DNA from: Scytalidium lignicola
Lineage: Eukaryota > Ascomycota > Leotiomycetes
Direction: 5' to 3'
DNA: 51,552 nt
NCBI GenBank assembly: GCA_002812745.2
Contig: NCSJ02000304.1
Span: forward strand, 1 to 51,552
The first letter of the stretch is position 1. Every line of letters begins with the position of its first letter. A program made the translations under genes and the position numbers. Shown here piece after piece: positions 21,177 to 33,748 of the stretch. The notes under the pieces were generated by a model. The model saw only the letters and a program-made list of their open reading frames with translations. It was not told the origin of the DNA and did no database searches.

Positions 21177-22964
21177 ATGGGTACAAGAGGACTACGAATC
21201 ATCCGCTTCCGCGGACGATACTTCGTCTATTACAACCAGCTCGATAGCTATCCAGAGAGCCTAGGCACGGATATTGTTAACCGTATACCCAATGATCGAA
21301 AGCGATACAAAGGTACTTCTGCACGCACCCCTCACTCTTCTTCCTGGCAACTAACGTATCAATTCCCTATTCTAGCATGGCTCGAAAAGGAGCGTGCAAT
21401 ATATGCCGAAATCAACGATGAGTTTGAGAGTGAAGTCGTGACCATTTCCGAAGAGGAGTTGCGGGACCTACTGGCAATTGAGGAGACACGAAACAATAAA
21501 AGCAAAGTATACCCACACTGGAGAAAACTCGATGCCGAGTTATATGACTTTCCAACCACTCTCTGTGATTCCGGAAATGATCTTATGATTGAGTGGGTCT
21601 ACCTCATTGATCTCGACAGTGAGCTCTTCGCCATCAACAACTGGGTCTTCTTTGATCTCTGGAATATCCCTAACAAACGATGGATGCATGCTTTTGGTGA
21701 TAATGACGAGGGCGAAGACACATTCTCTGCTGAAGTCTGTCCAGAAGCCTCGTTCTACCATGCTCCAAAACGGTACACATACTTTGCTGGAGTCCCTGCT
21801 GAGGAGCGTGAGAATTATCTCGTACAATTTCAATCATGGCCCTGCGTGACTGTTCAAACTACTAGCAAGGTCAATGTATCATCCCCAGCTGCATTGCAAC
21901 AGGTTATTTCAATAATCTTGTTTGAGTCGTTCACCCAGCGCAATACTTCTCGCTTCTGGGAATACTTCACGGGATGGAGCTATACAGACTTCGCTTTCCG
22001 TGAGGTCGCATTCGCCATGCTGTCTCTTGCAGCCGGCCAGTTCTCTATTGACAACCCGAACCGATTCCATGGCTACTTTCGCAAGTACGACTCGGATGGC
22101 TATCTGATTGATCGAAACGAAGGTGGTAGCCCAAAGTTAATGCCTCTTTTTGGCTCAGGATACCATGTGCCAGACCAAGAGCCTGGATCTGCTCCATCAG
22201 GTACGATATATTGGTTTGAGAATGTTCTAGTCAGCCTTGTCCCCGATACTATTTTTGAGAGAGACACAGAAGCTGCAATTGCAAAAGCAGTGGACTATGG
22301 TCTCAAAACAGCCAAGGTGGATTTTCAAGCCGTACTCTTTTCCGTTTGCAATGCCATTATGCTTGAGATTTGCATCACAGACGGCATCGTCACGAAGATC
22401 AAACGCACAGGAACGGTATTGATCCACGACGCAAGGAGAGCTAATGCTCGTGGTGGTTACAACGAGGATGATGAAAGTGATACCGATGAAGCTAATTTCT
22501 CCAGTCCCATGGAAAAACTGGTTCACGTACACTCCGGCTTTGTCTCTTTACAGAATTTCTTCGAGGTAGCAGCTCATCGGGCCCTGGGGGGATTTACTTG
22601 TGGATTTTTCCCACCTGAAATATACTCCAAAATCATCACGCATGTCAACCATTCAACACGCAGTGCTTGTGCCAAGGTCTCACGGATGTTCCGCCCACTC
22701 TGTCAAGAGAGCTTCTCCTTCGGTAATAATCTTATAATTGTCAAGTTTGAACCCTCCAACTCTCACCCACCACCTGGACATTTCGTCAAGCTAGATCATA
22801 TGGGCGTATTTACTTTCTTTCATCGGGATACAGGACACATTACGCAATCTGGGATTAGTCTCAGAGAAGAGATGCATGATCGGGATGAGAAAAAAGTCTC
22901 AGCCTGGTGTCCTATTGTTGGAGGGGCCACGCGGCCGAGTATGATAACACAATGCCAACTGTGA
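21177..22964 (+). CDS. Fungal F-box-like protein
   Basis: The gene has two exons, 21177-21312 and 21376-22964, giving 574 aa. The start is the ATG in CACCATGG; the frame is open further upstream but has no better start. The opening MGTRGLRIIRFRGRYFVYYN and the following DSYPESLGTDIV are typical of a widespread ascomycete family. The intron is 63 nt with a CTAAC branch site and no stop, so the unspliced frame stays open; splicing joins KRYK to WLEKERAIYAEI. Near the C-terminus, FPPEIYSKIITHVNHSTRSA followed by KVSRMFRPLCQE resembles an F-box-like motif, which would link the protein to SCF ubiquitin ligases through Skp1. The large middle part has no known domain. An acidic linker (EDDESDTDEANF) precedes the F-box-like segment. 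The target is unknown. Confidence 0.7.
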   Translation: MGTRGLRIIRFRGRYFVYYNQLDSYPESLGTDIVNRIPNDRKRYKGTSARTPHSSSWQLTYQFPILAWLEKERAIYAEINDEFESEVVTISEEELRDLLAIEETRNNKSKVYPHWRKLDAELYDFPTTLCDSGNDLMIEWVYLIDLDSELFAINNWVFFDLWNIPNKRWMHAFGDNDEGEDTFSAEVCPEASFYHAPKRYTYFAGVPAEERENYLVQFQSWPCVTVQTTSKVNVSSPAALQQVISIILFESFTQRNTSRFWEYFTGWSYTDFAFREVAFAMLSLAAGQFSIDNPNRFHGYFRKYDSDGYLIDRNEGGSPKLMPLFGSGYHVPDQEPGSAPSGTIYWFENVLVSLVPDTIFERDTEAAIAKAVDYGLKTAKVDFQAVLFSVCNAIMLEICITDGIVTKIKRTGTVLIHDARRANARGGYNEDDESDTDEANFSSPMEKLVHVHSGFVSLQNFFEVAAHRALGGFTCGFFPPEIYSKIITHVNHSTRSACAKVSRMFRPLCQESFSFGNNLIIVKFEPSNSHPPPGHFVKLDHMGVFTFFHRDTGHITQSGISLREEMHDRDEKKVSAWCPIVGGATRPSMITQCQL

Positions 22965-23469
22965 CCAATTGCTGAACTAGAAAGCCGGCTGTTCCTTGGT
23001 TTGTAGGACGTTTATTACGCCGCTGATATTCTGAGCCTGCTTTATTCCATTTTCTAAGCTTTGAGGCCCCTTGCCTTGTAATCAAGCTATTCTCAGCCTG
23101 AAGCTCGTGTTGACCTTTTCAAGCACCTGTACTGGACTGGTTGTCCATAACACTAGCTAATAACAAATTGAAATAAAGCTATGTTTCTTTTGACGGGAAT
23201 TTAATAGGCTATGAAATGGTTTCTTGAAACAAACGTGATGCTGCAAAAATCATTTGCCTGAATCCAGGTCTCAAAGACTGGACAACGTTTACCTTCTTCC
23301 TAACAACAGCAAGCATTCTCTGTAGTAGTTACAGTAATACACAAATCACAAGAACTCCTCACGTCATATAGTAATGCTAGCACAAGAAGAAAAGTATCAC
23401 AAAAAACCAAAAAACCAAAACCAAAAAAAGAACTCCCCACCTTTCTCAAGTTCCCCCGCTTCCCTTCTC
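22965..23469. other. Intergenic between convergent genes
   Basis: No coding frame was found. An A-rich stretch near 23398-23430 lies directly downstream of the small-protein gene. Presumed 3' ends of both flanking genes. Confidence 0.5.
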
Positions 23470-23784
23470 TTACATCAACCCGATCGTAACATCCCCTTTA
23501 ACCCTCGCATACAGATCCACCTCGATCTCCAAATCCAGCTCAATCTTAATCCTCACCGAGCTATTACCCGCATCCGAGTAATTCGGCCGATCCTTAATCC
23601 TCCCTTCCCTGATCGGAGCTCTCCTTCCCGTTTCGTCGTAGGTCCGATAATGCGGGAGACGGCTCTGCAGATCCAGTTCTTGCTGGATATTTGGTCGCTG
23701 CTGGTGCTGGACCATGCTCTGCCCGTTAACATCGGGGCTGGCGTCTACTTCTGGACGGGATGCTGTGTTTGTGTTTGTTGCCAT
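23470..23784 (-). CDS. Small conserved fungal protein of unknown function, 104 aa
   Basis: A single exon starts at the ATG at 23784. The N-terminal half is polar and disordered (HQQRPNIQQELDLQSRLPH), then RRAPIREGRIKDRPNY leads to a C-terminal strand-like segment, RIKIELDLEIEVDLYARVKG, with alternating hydrophobic residues. I recall very similar small proteins in many ascomycetes, always with this near-invariant C-terminus, but no assigned function. The pattern suggests a beta-sheet surface or an amphipathic membrane contact. There is no signal peptide. The intact frame and preserved motif argue that this is a real gene. Confidence 0.65.
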   Translation of the reverse strand: MATNTNTASRPEVDASPDVNGQSMVQHQQRPNIQQELDLQSRLPHYRTYDETGRRAPIREGRIKDRPNYSDAGNSSVRIKIELDLEIEVDLYARVKGDVTIGLM

Positions 23785-24390
23785 TTTGACTTTTATTTAT
23801 TTTTGTCTTGGAGGGAGTTAGTTCAGTGGTTAAAAAAAGTCTAGAATTTTTTCTTTCTCTTTTCTTCTTGGGTTGATGGGGAGGGATCAACATGTTACTG
23901 ACCTACGGGAACGTATGTAGTGACGGGAAGGAGCGCACTTGTTGTCCGTGATGCTAGAGATAGAAGGATGCCTTTTGCAAATTGTTCAAAAAGAGGGTGG
24001 TATTGAAGGTAAAGTATATAATTCACAGTGGATTCTGATGACGACGGGTTAGATACGGCCACTGCAGGATTTCGTCATGAGAGGCTCGAAAGCAGCGTCA
24101 TTATAGGACAGACAAAGCAAAGTTGGAATAAAACCAGGTTCTGGCAGTCGAGGGGGACAGAATACGTCACAAATACGGGGAGCGCGAGTGTCAACAACGA
24201 CGGAAATCCAAAAACCTACAAAACCTACAAAACTTACAAAATCCGCATCATCTCACATGCAGTTCACGTGAAACAAATCAGACCCATCTCAAACAATTTC
24301 GTTTGATGTTTTTTTGTTTCCCTAATACTTCTTTTAGAGTATTAATAAATCCCGGCATTTTATGTATTTTCGTTATTTTGGTTCAAAAAT
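23785..24390. other. Intergenic with a nine-base tandem
   Basis: Presumed promoter of the 104-aa gene and 3' flank of the reductase gene. Three tandem copies of an ACCTACAAA-like unit lie at about 24214-24240. No gene was seen. Confidence 0.5.
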
Positions 24391-25425
24391 TCAAAGGGTA
24401 ACCATCAGTTTCTTCCCACTGACTCCGGCCATCAACTTGTCCAAGCCAGCAGACAGCCCGCTCAGTCCACCAGCAACGACCTCGACCTCAGGACTGGGCA
24501 CGTATTCTCCGCTCTGTAATCCACCTTCCAAGAAGTCATTGAACAGCCAGGCCCCGAATTCCTTATTTTCCGTCCCGATCAAGAATGCAAGTGTCTGCGA
24601 CAGCTCGATGCCCTCAGGGAGCTTCTCTTCTGCTGGCCACGCAAGAGAAGTGCACAGCTTGATGGGTCCCGTGCTTCCTCCCGTGAAGTGTGCAAGAATC
24701 TTCGCGGCGAGTGGTGCGGCGCCGTCCTTGGTCACGGCAGTGAAGGCGTGTGTGATAGGTTTGCCAGTGGCCTTTGCAGCGGCGACGATGGCTTGTTCGA
24801 CGTTAGGGTCGTGGTAGTCGAAGACCTCGGAGGCACCGAGTTTCTTGATGTAGGCATGGTGCTTAGGACTGGCCGTTGCGAACACGGTGAAGCCCAGTCT
24901 TCGAGCAATCTGTACTGCTCCGGTGCCGATGCTCGAAGCTGCGCCCCAGACGAGGTAGATGCCGGGCTGAGGAGATGGAGAGGTAGCACGAGGAATATTT
25001 TGCTTCAAGAAGATGGCTACACCGGAGGTAGCAACCGACATGGGTAGCATGGCACCCTGCTCGTATGTGATGCTGTCTGTAATCTTGGTCGTGGTATTAT
25101 CCTGTAGGAGACTGTACTCCTGGTAAGCACCTTCGTTCGGATCGCCCGTTCCGATGGAGCATGCGAAGCCAGCGACTCGATCGCCCTTCTTGAACCTGGT
25201 GACTTCTGGCCCTACAGACTCGACGGTTCCTGCAATGTCAGTTCCGATGATAGCAGGATAGCTTTGTACAAAGTACCCCGTGTTGATCATCATGTGGTCA
25301 ACGGGGTTGAGCGCTATGGCATGGTTCTTCACCAGAAGCTGGTGTGGACCGGGAGAGGGGATATCGCGTTTCTGGATCTCTAAGGGAGAGCCTAGGGCTG
25401 TCAGAATGCTTGCATTTTGAGACAT
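24391..25425 (-). CDS. Zinc-independent MDR reductase (quinone/enoyl reductase type)
   Basis: A single exon of 344 aa starts at the ATG at 25425. It has the medium-chain dehydrogenase/reductase layout: a GroES-like N-terminal half (NPVDHMMINTGYFVQSYPAI, GTDIAGTVESVG, FKKGDRVAGFA) and a Rossmann half with the nucleotide motif WGAASSIGTGAVQIARRLG. The zinc ligands of alcohol dehydrogenases are absent, so this is the quinone-oxidoreductase or trans-enoyl-reductase branch, like LovC/ToxD-type proteins. It should use NADPH; the substrate is not deducible. No polyketide synthase is nearby, so a stand-alone detoxification or house role is as likely as secondary metabolism. The frame is complete. Confidence 0.88.
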   Translation of the reverse strand: MSQNASILTALGSPLEIQKRDIPSPGPHQLLVKNHAIALNPVDHMMINTGYFVQSYPAIIGTDIAGTVESVGPEVTRFKKGDRVAGFACSIGTGDPNEGAYQEYSLLQDNTTTKITDSITYEQGAMLPMSVATSGVAIFLKQNIPRATSPSPQPGIYLVWGAASSIGTGAVQIARRLGFTVFATASPKHHAYIKKLGASEVFDYHDPNVEQAIVAAAKATGKPITHAFTAVTKDGAAPLAAKILAHFTGGSTGPIKLCTSLAWPAEEKLPEGIELSQTLAFLIGTENKEFGAWLFNDFLEGGLQSGEYVPSPEVEVVAGGLSGLSAGLDKLMAGVSGKKLMVTL

Positions 25426-26359
25426 CCTTGGAGATTAGATGTGGATGGATTTTTTTTCTCTTTCTGCTTTTGTAGTATGAAAGAAACAAATATGGAGAAA
25501 GTCGAGAAGCTTTTAAGAAGAGTGGTGGAGAATTGGGGATATATGTAAGCACGTAACCACGTCGGGTTCCCACACAACTCATTTACAGTCTCATTCTTAT
25601 GAATACCCAATCACCCAATCTCCGTATCACTCAACGACTAATCACCAGTGATCAAGAGATGGTGGGAGCACCAGCAAACCCATCGTTTTCGGAGATAAGG
25701 GAGCCTTGGTGGGGTTAAGGAGGGAGGGGTAATTACAGGCCTCATTTGGGATGGGATTAGGAAACAGGAGGATCGCTTTATCGCCGGATACATCCACGGA
25801 TCCCACAATTATCTCATAGATGGGCTTTCGTAGATGGGCTCTTGACTTCATGTCCAACCAACTTCGATGCCCGCTCCAGAATTGGCCAGCGTGCCTGGCA
25901 AACTAGGCATGGTGCTGGGTATCTCATGTGTACGGATCCATATAACTACGCAATTCTTCAGCCACACGAATCTGATAGTAAGAGACGAGTGATGTAAACA
26001 GGTCAAAAATACCTTGAAGTTGTATTTCGATTATTTATAACGAAGCAGAGGATACGGACCTAAGGCAATGGATTAACCGTAGCTCCGGTCTCTGACCACT
26101 ATTTGATTGATTAATTGCATCTTATTGGAGGCAATCCCTCCCCACAATAAGCTTTTTNAAGTCACCCCATCACACACACTTCATCTGAGCATCTTCTGAA
26201 TTTCAAACTGTCCATATGAGAAGGGTATCAAAATATCTCTAAACCGATGACGTCGTCAAGTTAAGAAATCTATAATGTAATAAAGCACATGATGCCTCGT
26301 ATGACATCGAAGAACGAGAAATCATATCATTCCTCCTAAATGGATAAGGTAGTACCTAT
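25426..26359. other. Intergenic, no gene recognised
   Basis: Nothing resembles a gene. A single N after T5 lies at 26158. The 5' side should be the promoter of the reductase gene. Confidence 0.5.
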
Positions 26360-28496
26360 TCATTCATGGTTGTCTTGTACATGCTTCCTTATGTGAATAA
26401 CAGGAACATGGTTGAGCAATAGGGCTATTAATAGTGCTGTTAGTCTTATCATAGTTCTCTCTCGCGAAAATTGAAAATAGCATACCAATGACGAGGATGA
26501 ATACAAGCAACGGTAGAGTCCAGGGGCTTTCGCCCAGATTATCAGCGGCAGCTGTAAGAAGCATGGTGCTGAGGAGGCAAGTAACTACGCCAAGGACAAA
26601 ATTGCCCCCGATACCTATGTAGTATTGCCAAATCCTCTTCTCCTTGGTCATACTTAACCATGACAGAATTGCAATGCCAATTAGGACGATACCAGCGCAA
26701 GTAAAAAAGTATCCTACATTTCAATTATTAGTCGAAGGCCACAGTGAAGTAATAAATCATAGATTGGCAAAATCTGAAGACGCACCAAAGACGAGGGTGA
26801 AGACCTCATAATACGCGGAGATTTGGCCCAGTGGATCAAGACCTTCAACATCCCCAGGAGCCTCGAATCCAAAGTCCTCAAGCACTATCTTGAACAATTC
26901 AAGCACGACCGTCTCTGCAGATTCAACCGCCATATCCGGCGATATATTTCCAGTCGCATTTGATGCAGGGTTGAGATTATCCAACGAGGTCAAAATCTCA
27001 TCCACGATTCCTGTGTCGTTATTTTGAGGCCAATAAACTTCCAGCGTATCGTAGGCGGTTTGGTTGAGGAGATTGAAGTACTGTGATACCGTTGTACCAT
27101 CATCAGGCAAGGAGTCGATAGGACCGAAGATTCGGTTTAAGGCCTCGATGATGTGTCGCCAGATTACGAATTGGTTGATGCCTTCCATGAGGAGAACAAG
27201 GGCCATGTGGAAGGGGAAATGGAGGAAGGCCCAGATTTGCTGGCGAACTGCACCGAACTGCTCCATCTGGATGTTGTCAAAGTAAAGTTGGTAGACAAGG
27301 TACTGTTAAATGATTGTTAGGGAAATGGCTGGACGCTTGGGAGATGGCACTTACTATGATGAGCAATGAGGAAACGATTGTTCCGATGCCTGCAGAAGTA
27401 AAGCTGAAATCATACTTTTCGATCAAGGCAATGCGGCCAGTAAGTCCGATAACACCCTCACCTAGCTGAAAAGAATTAGCTTTTATTTTTGACTAGCCAT
27501 GCTACTGATATATATTTACCACAATGAGCGTCAAGGAGGTCATGCGCTCAACCAAATGTGTATCATCAAAAGACACAATTTGCCATTTCCCAGCAACGGC
27601 GATGTTGATACCCACTTCACATACAGAGACGATGTACCAGCCAATGTAAGCTTGAATAGTGTTCTCAGTGGAGAATGCAAATGAGAGTCCAAGATAAATG
27701 ACTGCAGCGATGAATAGAGAGGCCATCACTATGGCTAATGGCACACGAGTCTTTTTATATTTCCATGTGAAAACCAATGCTAAGATCCATATTAGTCGAA
27801 CGAAATTTGTATGCTGCAAGAAGCGGTATGGACGTACTGAATCCATATTGAGCTAGAAGTACAAATCGGCTCGCCATCAGGATGAGTGAGAGTTGTTGGA
27901 AGGAATTCCAATTCCGGCTGTTGGGATCAAATTGAGGTCCTACAGTAGCAAGACCAATCTAGTGTATCAAAGTATTAGATCATTATGTCCTTTATTGTGT
28001 ACATAATAGTAGGCAGAGTACGCACCATAACACCAAAGTGACAAGCATGTGCCACGCGCTCGATAACACTGTCTGTTGCAAAGCGGACATCATACAAAGT
28101 GACTTGACACCATGTGAACCACAGTATACAGAAAAATCCAATATATGAGCCGAGCTCTAAACATGACGTGAGTTTCGGTATTAACGTAAAGCAAGGTGAT
28201 TTAAAGTTGAAGGCTTACTGTCTAAGCTATTGATCTCGTGTTGTGAAGTGAACGTCGTCAAGTTCGCGACGAAAAACAGGTCAAAGAATAACTGAATATT
28301 TGATGTCTGCTCATAATGTTCGAACTGGGGATTATCAAACAAAGTCTCATCGTGAGTGTCGATGGGTGCTTCGTCCGCATTCGCGCCCTTCTTTGGAGCT
28401 CCCTAGTGTTTATCAGCATCCGCGACGAGGTGAAAGCAGTAGCAGTACATAACATACTAGAGGACTCTGCCACAGAGGCACACGATGGTATGACAT
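26360..28496 (-). CDS. LtrA-family (low temperature requirement A) membrane protein
   Basis: I rebuilt nine exons: 28496-28458, 28402-28219, 28156-28026, 27958-27838, 27779-27520, 27465-27355, 27302-26786, 26713-26486 and 26424-26360. All are in phase, giving 551 aa. The start MSYHRVPLWQSPL with the next exon's DETLFDNPQFEHYEQTSNIQ, then LFFDLFFVANLTTF, is the hallmark of fungal LtrA proteins. About ten hydrophobic helices follow (for example GFFCILWFTWCQVTLYDVRF and LGEGVIGLTGRIAL). A long polar loop, rich in Asn and acidic residues (about residues 337-440), lies before the last helices. The last intron has two in-frame acceptors, 26425 and 26437, differing by four codons. Bacterial LtrA is linked to growth at low temperature; the fungal role is unknown. 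The gene looks intact. Confidence 0.82.
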
Positions 28497-30564
28497 TTTG
28501 AATGGAATGGACACTCTCTCCAAATTGCAAAACAAACACAAAGAAGATGAGGAATATGAACACAATCATCAACTAAAGGAAAGTGTCTTTGACATATCAT
28601 TTCAGCTTACAAGGTTGGGAGAGGGAATCTCCTAATATTATACTAACCCCTTGACCGTTCAACTAACCTTAAATGTTACACGCATCGCTCTTGGTGTGGT
28701 TGGCTGACCAGTCTACTGGTTCCTAACGGTATCAGCCCTAACGCCTCGAGGCTCCAGACGAAACGTGAGTAAAGACGCCAAATTTGATCTCCAGGGGCAG
28801 GAAGAGATGTGATTGGGAATCTTCGAGGAGTTAGTATCTCGGTGGTCAGCCTAACTCAATCGATTTCCCGATGCGGTTGTTCTTTGACGTGAAATTCGAC
28901 AGGGCCGTTGCGGCACTGCAACAACGTCGGCTTGGAAACGGCCAGAACAGTCGATAAATGGGGTCATAGCGAATGGAAGATTTAAGCTAAGGAGGTAAAG
29001 ATTAATTCCCGATCCTATCAAAGCGGTTATTTCAAAGCCTTGATTCTTACATCCAATCCTGCGATTCAGCTCGCAATTAAAAATATGCGAGGCTCCGCCT
29101 CACCCTGCCGTCTCGACAATGTCAGCTTACGCACAAAAATAGCAACACTAATGATGTATCTTGGCAAGTGCAAGCGACGGAGATCAGAATCTGACAAATG
29201 AGGGAAATGAATTGTCATCAAAAGCCAAGTAAATAAGTTAACCTTAAACAAAGTGCCAATTACCGACCATTACCGACCCATACAGAAGGCCCTGATATGG
29301 TACTGTACAATTGTTAATTACTATTCCATTCTAAGCCACCACCTGATTGAGCTGAATAACTTAAATTACTTAAAGCATGCGAGGTTGGTAGCAAGGAGAA
29401 GTCGTCCGTCACAACGTACTATTTAGAGAGCTAAATGCCGTGCTAGAATTTGATGACCGGACCGTGCCCCACGACCTTGCTCCCGAATCCACCACCCCTA
29501 ATTATGCGTAATTATTCCCGCGATGTTCGGTATGAGGGCTAACATACTGATAAGTCCACTTGTGTATCGGTTATAATAACGATGCACATAGAAATAGTGT
29601 TAAATACGTCTTCCACAGCTTTGTCCGGACGAGCTTTTGGGGAAAATATCTCAGATAAGAATAATAGAATTCGAATACGTTTATAGACGACCTTAATAAT
29701 AACTCTCAGGTAATTCTTTAGAAAGGAATTAGTCAAATATGTAAACTAAGCATATTTATCATTAGTGTATGAACAGTATGAGCTCCATCATCGGGACTAA
29801 GGCCAATTGAGGTGGGTAATGTTATTGTTACTAGTGAACAAACGAAAGATAAATAGTTTCGATCAGAGAAAGATATGGAGAGAGAGTTCAGGAAAAGTTT
29901 CAACATCACACTTGTAACCAATTTGTCCCTTTGCAAGTTTAAATTAATTGTGCCCGTTGCAAAAGGAGACTAGAAAATGGCCCGCCCCCAATTTAAAATT
30001 TTAAATGAGAGGTTCCTGTATGTTACATCGAACTGCGAACTCAGCATGAAAGCGCTATTCAAACTTCCGAGAAACGATCAGGTGGTTTACTTCATGGAAT
30101 TCTAGATCCGATATGCTTTCTTACATAATTTCAAGTTGACCGGACTCCATAATAAGGTACTGCACGGCGTTTCTGACCTTATATACCGGTAGTTGTTTGA
30201 TTTGACCCCACACCTTTGAGAAAGATGCATTTCTTTTTTCATCGTGAGCATAAGCGGGGAGCATCGCACGCCATAGCACTAATGCACGGGTATCTAGCAA
30301 ATGCAACACTCTGGACCACAGTACTCCAATGACGGCGAAGAAGAGTTATCGGCGTCGCCATATCAGTATTCAATCACCCTCAATGGCATAATCGCTTGGA
30401 GAAGTGGGAGGATGCGTAAATTACTGCGCATTTCATCCCGGTTTTGTCACACGACTGGACTAGGAGATAGACAGGGTCTTTTATAACTGGATTATATAGT
30501 TGGTGCACTTGCCTTGGTTCTGGTTCCTGCTATTACGCTATGAGGGCCTTTTTCATTATCCGCC
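28497..30564. other. Intergenic, about 2 kb, no gene recognised
   Basis: The first 300 bases should contain the LtrA promoter. Pieces around 28850-28940 and 29440-29500 are richer in GC. A minus-strand frame at 30121-30309 (62 codons) reads plausibly (VLWRAMLPAYAHDEKR) but matches nothing I know. The end is the promoter of the permease gene. Confidence 0.45.
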
Positions 30565-32192
30565 ATGGCTGTCAATTACCAATCACGGCTCTCCAAACTC
30601 AAGACTTTGCTCTGGGGGGCAGATCCTAAAGATGCCTCTCTGCTCATTAAATTGGATTTCACGATCCTGCCCTACTTCTCGATTATCTGGTTTCTCTTTG
30701 GCCTTTCTCGCTCCTGTTATTCCTCTGCCTACATCTCTGGAATGAAAGATGCGCTGGGCTTTAAGGGCAAAGATTTCAACTACATGAACACCACATACCT
30801 TGTTGTATATGCCGTCTGCCAGATGCCTGGAACCAGTTTATTAACGATCGCGCGGCCCAAATATGTTTTTGTGGGAGCGAACGTGGTCTGGAGCGTACTG
30901 ACATTGATCACTTTTAAAATGCAACATGTTTGGCAGATTATTTTGCTAAATGCGTTTGAGGGTGGATTTTCCGCCATTGCTTAGTAAGTAAATTAGGAGC
31001 GATAATAATGAATCGTCATTTACGGCGAGTTGTAGCGTAGGCGCCCATTTTATCTACGGCTCTTGGTATAAAAAGTCGGAGTTAGGGACTAGAGCTGCGA
31101 TCTTTTGTAGCTTTGGCCAGGTTGGAAGTATGGCTGGTGGATGGATTCAGGCTGGGCTATTGAAATCATTAGAAGGAAAATCAGGTCTCCCTGCCTGGCG
31201 TTGGATCTTTATAATTGTATCTATCATCACGATACCTACGGCTCTTTTCGGTAGGTCATTTAAACTACATCTGTCAGGCATAACTAAACTGCGACATTAG
31301 GGTGGATTTTCATTCCGGGTCTTCCAGCTCATCGAAGTGCCTGGTACTTGACGAAAGAAGAACAAGAACATGCTGTGTCGCGACTTGGTCAGCCTAGGAG
31401 ATACACTTGGGACAGAACTGTTTTTCGACGGGTGTTATTTAGCTGGCAATTTTGGCTACTTCCTACAATTTTCATGCGTAAGATCTAAGTTCATACAATT
31501 TGTAATATTGATGGTTCTAACTTTCAATCATGGCAGTCTACTCCTTGGCAATACAAATGCTACAAAATAACGTCTTTCCATTGTGGATGGCTTCACGTGG
31601 ATACACTGTCATTCAGCAAAATAACTACCCAACTGCGGTGTATGGGACGGCCATTCTTGGCACACTAGCCTACTCAATAATATCAGACAAAATACAGTCT
31701 CGATGGCAATGCTCCCTTTTGATAGGTTTTACTTTTGTTATTGGATCCGCTATCTTAATTTCAAATCCTGCTTTAGACGCTGGTCACTTCTTTGCTTTCT
31801 ATCTGCTAGGGACAACATTTGCACCTCAAGCACTATGGTACTCTTGGATGGCAGATGTCACAGCACATGACTTCCAACTTAGAGCAATTACAACTGGATT
31901 TATGAATAGTTTTGATTTTGCATTCGTAACCTGGTGGCCACTAATTTTCTATCGGGTAACAGATGCGCCACATTATAGGAAGGGGTACATTGCTAGTCTA
32001 GTTACAGGGACCTTGATATTACCACTCGTGGGACTAATTGCCTTATTAGAGAGGAGAGGAATGAGCAAGGGATATTTGGGGAGGAAATTCAGTGAAACAA
32101 CACCAGCGGAGGAAAGTTTCGATAGCGCTGCACTCAATGCTGGAGAAGAGGTGCCCAGAACTGTCAGGCTATCGTTGCCAGAAAAGATCTGA
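30565..32192 (+). CDS. MFS permease of the Dal5 (anion:cation symporter) family
   Basis: I rebuilt four exons: 30565-30983, 31036-31250, 31301-31477 and 31537-32192, giving 488 aa. The start is the ATG in CGCCATGG. The opening LLIKLDFTILPYFSIIWFLF, then YISGMKDALGFKGKDFNYM and PKYVFVGANVVWSVLTLITF, is typical of allantoate/pantothenate-type fungal permeases with 12 helices. Later blocks are complete too: HFIYGSWYKKSELGTRA, GSMAGGWIQAGLL, SDKIQSRWQ, LGTTFAPQALWYSWMAD and YRKGYIASLVTG. All junctions are GT-AG with matching phases. It should import an organic anion or vitamin-like compound at the plasma membrane; the substrate is unknown. No break was found. Confidence 0.88.
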
Positions 32193-32242
32193 ATTAAGTT
32201 CTTCAAAATATTATCCGTAGATGGTAGCTGAGGATAATCTGA

Positions 32243-33312
<1,070 letters not shown>

Positions 33313-33332
33313 CTAAACTCGTGCATATAAAG

Positions 33333-33491
33333 CTAGAAGCCATGCGCGGTAACGCGGTCGTGTAAATAGTCCAGGTATTCGGGCTTGTACCTTGCGATCG
33401 TGATGAATATTTGATCGCGGTCCAGCGAGATGATAATGTGGTTGCTGCGACATCCAAGGCGGACCTGGTTAGCTTGTGCTATCACATGGAG
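33333..33491 (-). pseudogene. Short coding-like remnant, unrecognised
   Basis: On the minus strand a frame of about 50 residues ends at TAG 33333 and reads NHIIISLDRDQIFITIARYK then PEYLDYLHDRVTAHGF. The alternation of hydrophobic and polar residues and the locally high GC suggest a true protein end rather than chance. Further upstream the frame breaks within 60 bases. I cannot name the family. It sits between two plus-strand genes. Confidence 0.35.
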
Positions 33492-33748
33492 GATGGAAAT
33501 TGGAAGACACACCCTACAGCCCGCTCCGCCACATCAAAGAGCTAGCCCACCCTTTCTGCTGTTTCTTGCATCGGCACCCCGGTGGTGCGACGGGCGGGTT
33601 TAGCCTCAACGAGGGCGTTGACCAGATAATATACCATACATACTATCAATCAATTAAATGACTGTGCCATACATTTTATATGCGCTACAGCCCAACCATT
33701 GTGTTCTAACCTCTCAATCAGTCTGTTGCTAGTGCTGAGCGGGGAAAA

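Noticed and set aside
30121..30309. 62-codon minus-strand frame upstream of the permease
   Set aside because: It reads somewhat like protein but has no recognisable domain, no upstream exons and no supporting signals.
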